DNA of 29,840 nt from NCBI GenBank assembly GCA_051745395.1, contig JBNJEA010000023.1:1-29840 (forward strand). The letters are read 5' to 3'. Shown one piece after another: positions 15,551 to 22,850 of the stretch; position 1 is the first letter of the stretch, and every line of letters begins with the position of its first letter. Below the pieces are notes generated by a model. It worked only from the letters and a program-made list of their open reading frames with translations, was not told the DNA's origin and made no database searches. Origin of the DNA: JBNJEA01 sp051745395 (GTDB lineage: Bacteria; Desulfobacterota; Desulfobacteria; Desulfobacterales; Desulfosalsimonadaceae). A program made the translations under genes and the position numbers.

Positions 15551-16645
15551 TCACAGCGATGCCATCGCCTTTTCAAATGCCTGCAAAAAACGTTCGTTTT
15601 CCGCCCGCAGCCCCGCATTGACACGGATATATTGCGGGTACCCATAGGAGGCCATGGATCGGACGATGACACCCTGGCGAAGCATGGCCTCAAAAAACGC
15701 ATCCGCATCGGTTTTGACATCGATTAAAAAAAAGTTGGCCTCCGTGGGGAAGTAATTGACCCCCAGCCGTTCCAGGCCGGCATACAGAAATTCCAGCTCC
15801 TCGTGTATCAGGCGAATGGTTTTGTTCAAAAACGCGTCATCATCCAGGGCCGCGCAGGCCCCGGCCTGGGCCAGGGCGTTGGCGTTGAAGGGCTGGCGCA
15901 CGCGGTGGAGCAGGCCGGCGAGCTCGGGGGGCATCACGCCGTAGCCGATGCGGATGCCCGCCAGGCCGTATGCCTTTGAAAACGTGCGCAGCACGGTCAC
16001 GGGACGGTCCTTTGTGCAGTATAAAAGCCCGTTTAAACAATCCGGATCCCTGGCAAACTCGATATAGGCCTCATCAATGGCCACCACGATATGCGCCGGG
16101 ATTTTTTCCAGAAACTTTTCGAATTCCGTCCGGGTCACGGCCGTTCCCGTCGGATTGGCCGGATTGTTTAAAAAAACCAGCCGGGTTTTGTCCGTGACCC
16201 GGCCGGCGATATCGTCGAGATCGACAAACAGCGACCGCAGGGGGGAAAACACCGGTTCGGCCCCGGCGGAGCGGACCATGATTTCATACATCAAAAAGGA
16301 CGGTTCGGTCATGATGGCCTCGTCTCCGGGCGCAAGAAGCGCCCGGGTCAGCATGCCGATGATTTCATCGGAGCCGCTGCCTAAGACAATGGCCTCTACG
16401 GCGACATCGAGCTTTTCGGAAAGCTTTGTCACAAGGTTATGGCCGCGGCCGTCGGGATACCGGTGCAGATTTCCCATGGCATCTTTCATGGCCGCCACCG
16501 CCTTCGGCGACGGGCCCAGCGGATTTTCATTGGAAGCCAGCTTTACGGAATCGGAAATCCCGTACTCCCGTTCCAGTTCCTCGAGGGGTTTTCCGGGTTT
16601 GTAGGGTTGGATCGAACGGATATGTTCGGGAACATTGAACTTCAT
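15551..16645 (-). CDS. hisC: histidinol-phosphate aminotransferase (HisC)
   Basis: HisC is a class II PLP aminotransferase that converts imidazole-acetol phosphate to L-histidinol phosphate. Some members also accept aromatic amino acids, and the absence of other his genes here leaves that open. The 364-residue protein shows LASNENPLGPSP (36-47), RYPDGRG (62-68), NNPANPTGT (160-168), the PLP aspartate in AIDEAYIEF (D191), and Schiff-base K224 in RTFSKAYGLAGIRIGYG. The start is the ATG at 16645, which overlaps the stop of the acyltransferase gene as ATGA with AAGGAAAAAG upstream. An upstream extension to 16726 is inside the neighbour and is rejected. Confidence 0.94.
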   Translation of the reverse strand: MKFNVPEHIRSIQPYKPGKPLEELEREYGISDSVKLASNENPLGPSPKAVAAMKDAMGNLHRYPDGRGHNLVTKLSEKLDVAVEAIVLGSGSDEIIGMLTRALLAPGDEAIMTEPSFLMYEIMVRSAGAEPVFSPLRSLFVDLDDIAGRVTDKTRLVFLNNPANPTGTAVTRTEFEKFLEKIPAHIVVAIDEAYIEFARDPDCLNGLLYCTKDRPVTVLRTFSKAYGLAGIRIGYGVMPPELAGLLHRVRQPFNANALAQAGACAALDDDAFLNKTIRLIHEELEFLYAGLERLGVNYFPTEANFFLIDVKTDADAFFEAMLRQGVIVRSMASYGYPQYIRVNAGLRAENERFLQAFEKAMASL

Positions 16646-17595
16646 TTTTCTTTTTCCTTGTGGCTTTGCCCCTGGGGCATCATTTGACCGGGCCGCTTTT
16701 TCCACCGGTTGTGGACCCAGAACCACTGCTCCGGGTAGCGCCGGATCAAAGATTCGAGCACCTGATTGTACAACCGGGTATTGACGGCAGCGTCGCGGGT
16801 TTTATTATCGGTACGGATCAAGGGGATTTCCGGTTCCACCACCACCGTGTACTTATCCCCCCGCCGGACCAAAATCATCGGGACCACCGGCGCGCCGGTG
16901 GCCCGGGCCAGCAGGGCCAGCCCCTTGTTGGTGACCGCCGGTTTGCCGAAAAAATCCACCCTTACACCGGCACCCGCACCAGCGCTTTGATCAAGCAGGA
17001 CCCCCACCATTTTTTTGTGGGCCAGGCTTCGCATCACCTTGCGCATGGCCCGGGCTTTGGGGTACAGGTTCGCCCCGTAACGGCTTCGCAGCTCCACAAA
17101 AAACCGATCCAGCGGCTTGAAATCCAGGGGACGGTAAATGGCGCTCAAGGGCAGCCCGATCATGCCCGCGGCACAGATCAGCAATTCCCAGTTGCCGATA
17201 TGCGCGGTTAAAACCAGCACCCCCCGGCCCTTGCGCCGGGCGGCCTGCAGGTGGTGCAGGCCCGTAAACTCAAAATAATTCTGAATCGCTTTGTCATCAA
17301 GATGCATGGCCAATCCGATTTCAAAGACGATGCGAGACAGGTTGCAAAACACCCGCCGGGCCATGGCATGGATTTCGGCGGGCGCCATTTCGCTTCCGAA
17401 GGCGATGGTCAAATTGGCAACCGCCACATGCCGGTGCCGCCGGTCGAACGCAAACCAGAGCCGGCCCATCCAGTCGGCGGCTTTTCCGGCCGTCTTGCGC
17501 GACACCAGGCCCAGCAGAAAAAACGCGCCCCGGATCATGTAATACAGCACCGTATCCACACCTGCCGCCCGATGCCCGGATTTGAAATCGCCCAT
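16642..17595 (-). CDS. LpxL/HtrB-family lysophospholipid acyltransferase
   Basis: This family adds secondary acyl chains to lipid A precursors at the inner membrane. The 317-residue protein has an N-terminal hydrophobic segment (about 13-33), the catalytic HxxxxE motif H132-I-G-N-W-E (HIGNWE ending at about 137), the IYRPLDFKPLD segment about 40 residues later, and VGVLLDQSAG followed by FFGKPAVTNKGLALLARATGAPVVP, all typical. The C-terminus RYPEQWFWVHNRWKKRP is a family hallmark. It overlaps hisC by four bases and starts 17 bases after the Cys-cluster gene. Whether the acceptor is lipid A or another lipid cannot be told from sequence. Confidence 0.9.
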   Translation of the reverse strand: MGDFKSGHRAAGVDTVLYYMIRGAFFLLGLVSRKTAGKAADWMGRLWFAFDRRHRHVAVANLTIAFGSEMAPAEIHAMARRVFCNLSRIVFEIGLAMHLDDKAIQNYFEFTGLHHLQAARRKGRGVLVLTAHIGNWELLICAAGMIGLPLSAIYRPLDFKPLDRFFVELRSRYGANLYPKARAMRKVMRSLAHKKMVGVLLDQSAGAGAGVRVDFFGKPAVTNKGLALLARATGAPVVPMILVRRGDKYTVVVEPEIPLIRTDNKTRDAAVNTRLYNQVLESLIRRYPEQWFWVHNRWKKRPGQMMPQGQSHKEKEK

Positions 17596-17612
17596 TGCCT
17601 GGTGCCCTCCCT

Positions 17613-18224
17613 TTACCCGGCGGCCCGCTGCTGTTTGATCCGCTTTAAGCCCGGGCTGTAGTGGATATACATCAGCGGCGACTGCAGGCCCCGGGCAATG
17701 AAATGGCTTTCCAGGTGTTCAAAAAGCACCGGCTGGTCCGGCCATGTAAAACGCTTTTTTTCCCCCAGAAACTGCTCCCATTGCCGTGCGGCCGCCGGGT
17801 TGTCGTCAAACGCCCTGTTTTTGGCTTCATGGCAGAGAAACATTTCACAGACAATGGGCTTGACCCGCCACAGGCATCCGGTATCGGTCAGGAAAATACA
17901 CTTGAAATCGCTTTGCGGCCGGCAGATGGCATCTCCTATCGCATCGAGATCGCCATCATCGGAATCCAGCACATTGACCACCCAATCGGCAAAAAAGGTC
18001 ACAATGCCGTCTTTGGAACAGCAAGCGCTCAAGCGGCTCCGATAGCATTTTTCATCACAGATTTGACTCAAATGGACCGCCATGAATTCGGCCACGGAAA
18101 AACGGAACCGCAAATAGTCGGCAATTTGCCGCCGCAGACCCTCTTTTTCCGCAGCCGGCATTTTGTCGAGCTGCTGCCGGATCATGTGCAGGGCGTCGCG
18201 TTGTTCGAGCTGATAGTGGTTCAT
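17613..18224 (-). CDS. Cys-rich cluster protein (YkgJ/YcgN-like), function unknown
   Basis: A protein of about 203 residues with cysteine groups: CDEKC, CC, then C-x8-C, a CIFLTDTGCLW segment, and VCEMFLC. The order C...C(I/P)FL-x-GC-x6-P-x-VCE is like that of UPF0153/YkgJ-type zinc- or iron-chelating proteins, whose role is unknown. The start is uncertain: an in-frame TTG at 18275 would overlap the FemAB-like gene by 14 bases, while the ATG at 18224 avoids overlap. Neither has a good ribosome binding site. It lies between a FemAB-like gene and an LpxL-like gene, in what looks like one transcript. Only the family resemblance is claimed, not a function. Confidence 0.6.
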   Translation of the reverse strand: MNHYQLEQRDALHMIRQQLDKMPAAEKEGLRRQIADYLRFRFSVAEFMAVHLSQICDEKCYRSRLSACCSKDGIVTFFADWVVNVLDSDDGDLDAIGDAICRPQSDFKCIFLTDTGCLWRVKPIVCEMFLCHEAKNRAFDDNPAAARQWEQFLGEKKRFTWPDQPVLFEHLESHFIARGLQSPLMYIHYSPGLKRIKQQRAAG

Positions 18225-18261
18225 GGTCAGCAAATCAATCCCATCCTTTTCGATCGGACGC

Positions 18262-19383
18262 TTACGCTTGGGCAAAGCGCGACAGGGTCATCTCGGATGC
18301 CCGGTAAACCTCGTATTTGTCTTCATCAAGGGGATAATCCCAGCAGCCCTGCCGGTGCAGCAGGTAGCCGCCGAAACCGGTTTTAAACCGGTACAGCCCG
18401 TACATCGGATGCCGGGGATCCGGGCTCGGTGATACGCCGAACAGGTCGTAATCGGTGCAGCCGGCTTTGCGGGCCCGGCAGATGGCTTCCCACTGAAGCC
18501 GGTAGGGGGCCATCATATGCCGCTTTTCCAGTGAAGAGGCCCCATAGAGATAGGTGGCCCGATCACCGGCGATGGCCAGCAGGATCCCGGCGATCGGCCT
18601 GCCATCGGCTTCGGCGAGCAACAGCTGAATCCGGGCCGGGGAATCGGAATCGTTGGCCTGCACGCAAAGCGCGGATTCAAAATACTCCATGTCGTCTACC
18701 GCCATGCCGTGCCGCGCCGCCGTATCGCAATACAGGCCGTACCACGCCGGCAGGTCGGCGACACATCCCTGCCGGACCCGGACGCCCTTGCGGGCGGAAA
18801 GCCGGATATTATAGCGGGTCTTGGGTTTCATGCGCCGCAGAATCCGATCGCGGTCTGCTCCGACATCCAAGAGCACGGTATCGGGGGGCAGCAGATCCGT
18901 TGGTGCTTTTCTAAGCCCCCAATACCGGGTATCAAAATTCATCCGCATTTCCTGCACCCGCATTTTTGGGGCCCCAAGCCACCAATTGTCCCGGGTGTAG
19001 CGGCTTGAATCAAAGGCCCATGGCGATTCCCAGGGCAGATCATAACGGATCATGATACACGAATCCGGCAAATGGGGCCGCAGGCTTTCCGAAAGCTCTT
19101 CCAGCCATGTGCCCCGGCGTTCTTCGTCCGGCAGCAACTCCGGGCCGAAAGGTACATAGGCCATCTGGGCTTCGGCACTGATGTCGCGCAGCACCACCAG
19201 CATGTCCTCCGCCTGCCGGCTGCTGCCGGTTTCCGCCGCATTCCGGCGGGGCTGGCACACAATATCAAAAGCCCGGGTTCTTCGGCCCTGCTGTTTTTTC
19301 AATCGGCCCCAGAAAGCGGTCTGCTGCAAAATCGGCGACGGCGCAATCCGGTCTGTTTTTTTGGGCGCAATTTCAACATCCAT
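18262..19383 (-). CDS. FemAB/GNAT-fold aminoacyltransferase-like protein
   Basis: A 373-residue protein resembling the FemA/FemB/FemX peptidoglycan-bridge transferases, which have two GNAT-like domains and use aminoacyl-tRNA. Seen here are FWGRLKKQQG near the N-terminus (about 24-33), PFGPELLP, the segment MKPKTRYNIRLSARKGV (about 189-205), which is the most typical motif of the family, and YLYGASS...PYRLQWEAICRARKAGCTDYDLFG followed by YRFKTGFGG near the C-terminus. The ATG has AAGGAA seven bases upstream. It is first in a run leading to the LpxL-like gene. Most Gram-negatives have no peptide cross-bridge, so the acceptor is unclear; other GNAT acyltransfer roles are possible. Confidence 0.8.
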   Translation of the reverse strand: MDVEIAPKKTDRIAPSPILQQTAFWGRLKKQQGRRTRAFDIVCQPRRNAAETGSSRQAEDMLVVLRDISAEAQMAYVPFGPELLPDEERRGTWLEELSESLRPHLPDSCIMIRYDLPWESPWAFDSSRYTRDNWWLGAPKMRVQEMRMNFDTRYWGLRKAPTDLLPPDTVLLDVGADRDRILRRMKPKTRYNIRLSARKGVRVRQGCVADLPAWYGLYCDTAARHGMAVDDMEYFESALCVQANDSDSPARIQLLLAEADGRPIAGILLAIAGDRATYLYGASSLEKRHMMAPYRLQWEAICRARKAGCTDYDLFGVSPSPDPRHPMYGLYRFKTGFGGYLLHRQGCWDYPLDEDKYEVYRASEMTLSRFAQA

Positions 19384-19523
19384 GAATCCATTCCTTAGCC
19401 AGCAACAAATTCGAGGCTCACCAGACCGCTTTTCTTTATGCTCCCTATATTTTTAAAGGGCTTTTAAAAAATTGATTTTCCTACCATAAGCGCAATTATC
19501 CTGCAAGGATGAACTTGTCATGG

Positions 19524-19580
19524 CCATTCGGGTATACCCTGTATCTGCGGCAAACTTGAAAATCGCTCCATTTGGGTATA
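19524..19580 (+). repeat. two copies of CCATTYGGGTATA before the SUI1-like gene
   Basis: CCATTCGGGTATA begins at 19524 and CCATTTGGGTATA at 19568, 44 bases apart (about four helical turns). The second copy supplies the -10 of the candidate promoter. The first continues as GGGTATACCC, a 10-base palindrome. This could be a regulator site pair or a duplicated promoter. Confidence 0.5.
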
Positions 19581-19582
19581 AT
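19556..19582 (+). promoter_or_regulatory. candidate promoter of the SUI1-like gene
   Basis: A perfect TATAAT at 19577-19582 is preceded by TTGAAA at 19556-19561, a short spacer of 15 bases. Transcription would start near 19589, leaving a leader of about 65 bases before the ATG at 19655. The short spacer lowers confidence. Confidence 0.45.
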
Positions 19583-19654
19583 TTTGGTAATAATGAAAAT
19601 CGTCTCGGATGAAATTTTTTCTACAAATCAAACCGCCACGAAACGGGGCTGTAT

Positions 19655-20020
19655 ATGGCCAAGCCAAAAAATCAAAACAGCGGGCCGGTCTATTCAACGG
19701 CACACGGCCGGATGTGTTCAACCTGCGGCAAGCCGGCGCCCGAATGCATTTGCCGGCAGAAAAAACCCCCTCGCCAAACCGACGGCATCGTCCGGGTGAG
19801 CCGGGAAACCAAGGGACGCAAAGGCAAAGGCGTCACCATCATTTCCGGTTTGCCCCTGGATCCGGATGCAGTCAAACAACTGGCCAAGCAGCTCAAGGCC
19901 AAGTGCGGCAGCGGCGGCACCGTCAAGGATGGCGCCATTGAAATCCAGGGCGACCGAAGGGACACGGTGGCCCGGGAACTCGAACAGCTCGGCTGGCCCG
20001 TCAAGCACTCCGGGGGATAA
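19655..20020 (+). CDS. SUI1/eIF1-like translation initiation factor (YciH type) with N-terminal Cys cluster
   Basis: A 121-residue protein. The C-terminal half (about 44-118) is a SUI1 domain: IVRVSRETKGRKGKGVTII, GLPLDP, then KQLKAKCGSGGTVKDGAIEIQGD, ending near LEQLGWPVK. The family includes eukaryotic eIF1 and E. coli YciH, which affects start-codon fidelity on the 30S subunit. The N-terminus carries cysteines 21, 24, 31 and 33 (CxxC-x6-CxC), likely a small zinc-binding knuckle. The ribosome binding site before the ATG is modest (GGGG). It is followed 101 bases later by the CysRS-like gene on the same strand, so the two translation-related genes probably share a transcript. Confidence 0.9.
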   Translation: MAKPKNQNSGPVYSTAHGRMCSTCGKPAPECICRQKKPPRQTDGIVRVSRETKGRKGKGVTIISGLPLDPDAVKQLAKQLKAKCGSGGTVKDGAIEIQGDRRDTVARELEQLGWPVKHSGG

Positions 20021-20073
20021 ATCCATCGAAGCCGCGCACAGGCTGGCTGCGACCTGAATCGATCGATTTTCAA

Positions 20074-20091
20074 CCGGGGATATCCCCCCGG
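20074..20091 (+). other. hairpin between the SUI1-like and CysRS-like genes
   Basis: CCGGGG-ATAT-CCCC-CC-GG can form a compact GC-rich stem. No T-run follows, so it is not a standard terminator. It ends 30 bases before the next ATG and could modulate expression between the two genes. Confidence 0.4.
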
Positions 20092-20121
20092 CATGATACC
20101 ACTTGAAATTAAGGAGCGAAC

Positions 20122-21375
20122 ATGACAGATGGCCTGTATCTGCACAACACCATGACCGGCCGGAAACAGCGCTTCACGCCCCGCGGCGGCGACAACAGCG
20201 TCAAAATGTTTACCTGCGGACCGTCCATTTATTCATGGCCCCATATCGGCAATTACCGGACCTTCCTGTATGAAGATATTCTGCAGCGCTACCTGGCTTA
20301 TAACGGCTACTCGGTAGACCGCCTGATCAATTTCACGGATGTGGAAGACAAGGCCATCGCAGAGGCCGGGCGGAAAAACCTCTCCCTGGAGGAATTGACC
20401 CATCCGGTGGCAGAAAGCTTCATCCAGGAAAGCCGGCTGCTGAAAATCAAACTTCCCGATGACATTCCCCGTTCCTCGACCAGCGTGGGCCAGGCCGTTC
20501 ACCTGATCGAACGGCTGCTGGAGAAGGGCTATGCGTATCGATACGGCAAGGACGTTTTCTACGATCCACTACGATTCGACAACTTCGGCAAATTATACGG
20601 ACTCGACATGAGCCGGTGGCCCGCAAAACGGGTCCGGTTCCGCAAAGACACCTACCCAGGGCGCCGGTGGAATCTCGGGGACTTTATTCTCTGGAAAGGC
20701 CGGCGGAAAAGCGACGGGCCGGTCTACTGGCAAACCACCCTCGGTGAAGGCCGACCCGCTTGGAACATACAGGACCCGGCCATGATCAGCAAGTACCTGG
20801 GCTACGAGGTCGATATCTGCTGCGGCGGCATCGATAACCTGTATCGGCACCATGACTACAACATCGCCGTCATCGAGGGGGTATCCGGGGAAAGACTTGC
20901 CGATTACTGGCTCCACGGAGAGCACGTGATAGTCGACGGGATCAAGATGTCGAAAAGCCGGGGCAACATTGTCTACATAAGCGATCTGCTCAATTGCGGC
21001 TTTCAGCCCCGGCACATTCGCTTTTTCCTGATCGACAGCCATTACCGCAGCCGTCTGAACCTAAGCGACGATCAACTGCACCTGGCCCGGGGAAAAGTCG
21101 ATACCTTCCGCAACCTGGTGCACCATCTCCGCCAAAACCGCGGCAAATCCTCTTCTTCGGAGCCGGCCGCTGCCGGGCGGATCAAGCGCATCCCGAATGG
21201 CTTTGTTTGCCGGATGAATGACGACTTAGACGTCCACGGCGCTTTTGATTATATCTATACAGAACTGGCCAAACTTGCAGAATACAAGGCCCACGGCAGG
21301 CTTTCCGATCAAGACAGCCATGCGGCGGCCGAAGAAATCGAAAAAATCGATACGGTGCTGCGGATTCTGGATTAG
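20122..21375 (+). CDS. cysteinyl-tRNA synthetase-like paralog with altered zinc site, no anticodon domain
   Basis: A class I aminoacyl-tRNA synthetase-fold protein of 417 residues, most like CysRS and the related ligase MshC. ATP-binding motifs are kept: HIGN (41-44) and KMSKS (275-279). Aligned by eye with E. coli CysRS, the four zinc ligands C28, C209, H234 and E238 become C32, D218, H243 and N247, so two are replaced. The HGGGSD motif is CCGGID (233-238). The pocket Trp and Asp (W214, D238) and the TD of FTDVEDK are kept. A DALR-like helical part (about 360-417) ends where CysRS normally continues for about 60 more residues of anticodon-binding domain. Start: ATG with AAGGAG, excellent. 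A housekeeping CysRS seems unlikely. Possible roles are activation of another amino acid, or ligation to a small molecule or protein rather than tRNA. Confidence 0.85.
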   Translation: MTDGLYLHNTMTGRKQRFTPRGGDNSVKMFTCGPSIYSWPHIGNYRTFLYEDILQRYLAYNGYSVDRLINFTDVEDKAIAEAGRKNLSLEELTHPVAESFIQESRLLKIKLPDDIPRSSTSVGQAVHLIERLLEKGYAYRYGKDVFYDPLRFDNFGKLYGLDMSRWPAKRVRFRKDTYPGRRWNLGDFILWKGRRKSDGPVYWQTTLGEGRPAWNIQDPAMISKYLGYEVDICCGGIDNLYRHHDYNIAVIEGVSGERLADYWLHGEHVIVDGIKMSKSRGNIVYISDLLNCGFQPRHIRFFLIDSHYRSRLNLSDDQLHLARGKVDTFRNLVHHLRQNRGKSSSSEPAAAGRIKRIPNGFVCRMNDDLDVHGAFDYIYTELAKLAEYKAHGRLSDQDSHAAAEEIEKIDTVLRILD

Positions 21376-21420
21376 ACAAAAAAAAAGCGCGAAACCGGCA
21401 AAGCAGCGTATCATTACAGT

Positions 21421-21873
21421 TTACTCGGTCACCGTTTCGAAAGATTCGATCACCACTTCAAATTCTTCGGGAAGATGCTGCGGGGCTTCCGGGACATTGT
21501 TGTAGATAAAAGCCACATCCTTGATGGCAAAGGCCTCGTCATCCCCGGCGGCAATGTAGCTGATGGTGTCTTTTTGGTCCTCGGTTTTTTCGATATCCGA
21601 AATAAACCATTCTCCGACAATAATCTCTTCACGACATGACAGGCAATTGGCCGTAACCACCACACGTTTGACATCGGATTGGCCGAGATTTTGGACCCGG
21701 CCGCGGCCGTCGATCACATACGCATGGTCTTTGTCCTTTCGAACCACAAACGATTGCTCGGTCACTGTCAAATTCCCGACTGGTTCTTCCTGCTTTTGAC
21801 AGGCAAAACCCAAAAAAAACGCCCCCGCCAATAACAACAGCGCCACTGTTTTACCATCATAGCTTTGCTTCAT
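21421..21873 (-). CDS. predicted lipoprotein, function unknown
   Basis: A 150-residue protein. Residues 1-24 form a lipoprotein signal peptide with lipobox LGFAC, so C25 would be lipid-modified and the protein anchored in an envelope membrane. The mature part is acidic and includes a CLSC motif in a beta-rich segment (VKRVVVTANCLSCREEI), which reads like a FxLyD-type or similar extracytoplasmic beta domain; no family is claimed. The start is the ATG at 21873, with GGAAAGGAGG just upstream, rather than the longer open frame from 21981. The gene converges on the CysRS-like gene. A run of nine T residues follows its stop on the minus strand (about 21386-21378) with only a weak stem, so termination there is uncertain. 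Confidence 0.8.
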   Translation of the reverse strand: MKQSYDGKTVALLLLAGAFFLGFACQKQEEPVGNLTVTEQSFVVRKDKDHAYVIDGRGRVQNLGQSDVKRVVVTANCLSCREEIIVGEWFISDIEKTEDQKDTISYIAAGDDEAFAIKDVAFIYNNVPEAPQHLPEEFEVVIESFETVTE

Positions 21874-22302
21874 ACGCCTCCTTTCCGCAACTGTTATGTA
21901 AGCATTGTCCGTACAATACGCTTTTACAGCTTCGAATGTAGAATTTTCGGAGCAGTAGAACTTAAAGTATTTTATAAGCACGATTTTGCTATATGATCAA
22001 CAAAAAAAGCATCCATCAAACGCGTTACATTTTCATGAATACCAGCACCAAACTGGCTTGTCTGCGGTTATCTCCTGTTTCCGTTGCTCGGCAACACCTT
22101 TTATCGCCATCGATATTCAATCGGGGCCCACTCGCCAATTTTACCCTTTTTTTATTGACACGATTTTGCAGGTCTTTTACATATTTCCATACAATATTGC
22201 CGAAAATGCTGGCAGGACGGCCCGGCAGCCCTGCCTTTTGATTGAAACGCCGACTGAACGCACTCCTCTGTGTTCAAAAAAAACAATGCCGCCGTTGTCA
22301 CC
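21874..22302. other. intergenic region between divergent lipoprotein and helical-protein genes
   Basis: A stretch of about 430 bases. It holds an ATTGT-CCGT-ACAAT inverted repeat (21904-21917) just upstream of the lipoprotein ribosome binding site, which could be an operator. It also holds one TTGACA-based promoter candidate on the plus strand (22155-22183, listed separately). A 162-codon open frame at 21986-22474 has no coding character and runs into the following gene in another frame. Confidence 0.5.
22155..22183 (+). promoter_or_regulatory. candidate promoter for the helical protein/LOG-like/enoyl-CoA hydratase operon
   Basis: TTGACA at 22155-22160, a 17-base spacer, then TACATA at 22178-22183. 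The -35 is perfect and the -10 only partial. The start would be near 22190, about 110 bases ahead of the likely ATG. Confidence 0.4.
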
Positions 22303-22836
22303 ATGGACGATACAGAAAACCCCAAGGAAGAACCAAAATCGGAAATTGAAAAAGCCGGCGAAGACCTGTTTCATTTTGCCATCAACCGCGATGAACTCAA
22401 ATGGCTCATGGCGCGGCTTCACGAACAAGCCGAAATCAACCGGGAAACGGTGGAATACGAACTCCAGGTTCTGAAAATCATCGCTACGGGATGGGCCCTT
22501 GCCTATTACCTCGAAAACTCCCCTTACAAGCAGCAGCTGCTTGCCCGTTTCTGGCAGCAGGTATTTGAATTCTCCAAAAGCCTTTCCGAAACCACGGGCC
22601 TGATGACCGGACAAGAGATTGACTACTTTCAGGTCTTAAAGCAGCGCCTCGACACCTATGTGGCGACTTTGGAAAAACATCCGGACATCAAGGAGCCGGC
22701 CGAGGCCATCGGCCCGGAATTTGCCCATATCTGCGGCAATGCGGAAGACCTTTTCACCCGAATGACCGGGGCCAAGCTGTTTATGACCGTAGTCTGCCGG
22801 GTCAAGGAATCGCTCGAAGCCGTAAAGCTGATATAG
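22303..22836 (+). CDS. helical protein of unknown function
   Basis: A protein of about 177 residues that I do not recognise. It is predicted by eye to be mostly alpha-helical, with a charged N-terminus (EEPKSEIEKAGEDLFHF), an ELKWLMARLHEQAEINRETVEYELQ-type amphipathic stretch, and a conserved-looking C-terminal half. It has no signal peptide or clear membrane segment. The start is uncertain: a GTG at 22270 would add 11 residues, and neither start has a clear ribosome binding site. It lies 14 bases before the LOG-like gene, so the two are probably co-transcribed. Confidence 0.65.
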   Translation: MDDTENPKEEPKSEIEKAGEDLFHFAINRDELKWLMARLHEQAEINRETVEYELQVLKIIATGWALAYYLENSPYKQQLLARFWQQVFEFSKSLSETTGLMTGQEIDYFQVLKQRLDTYVATLEKHPDIKEPAEAIGPEFAHICGNAEDLFTRMTGAKLFMTVVCRVKESLEAVKLI

Positions 22837-22850
22837 CGGGGCCAAAACGT

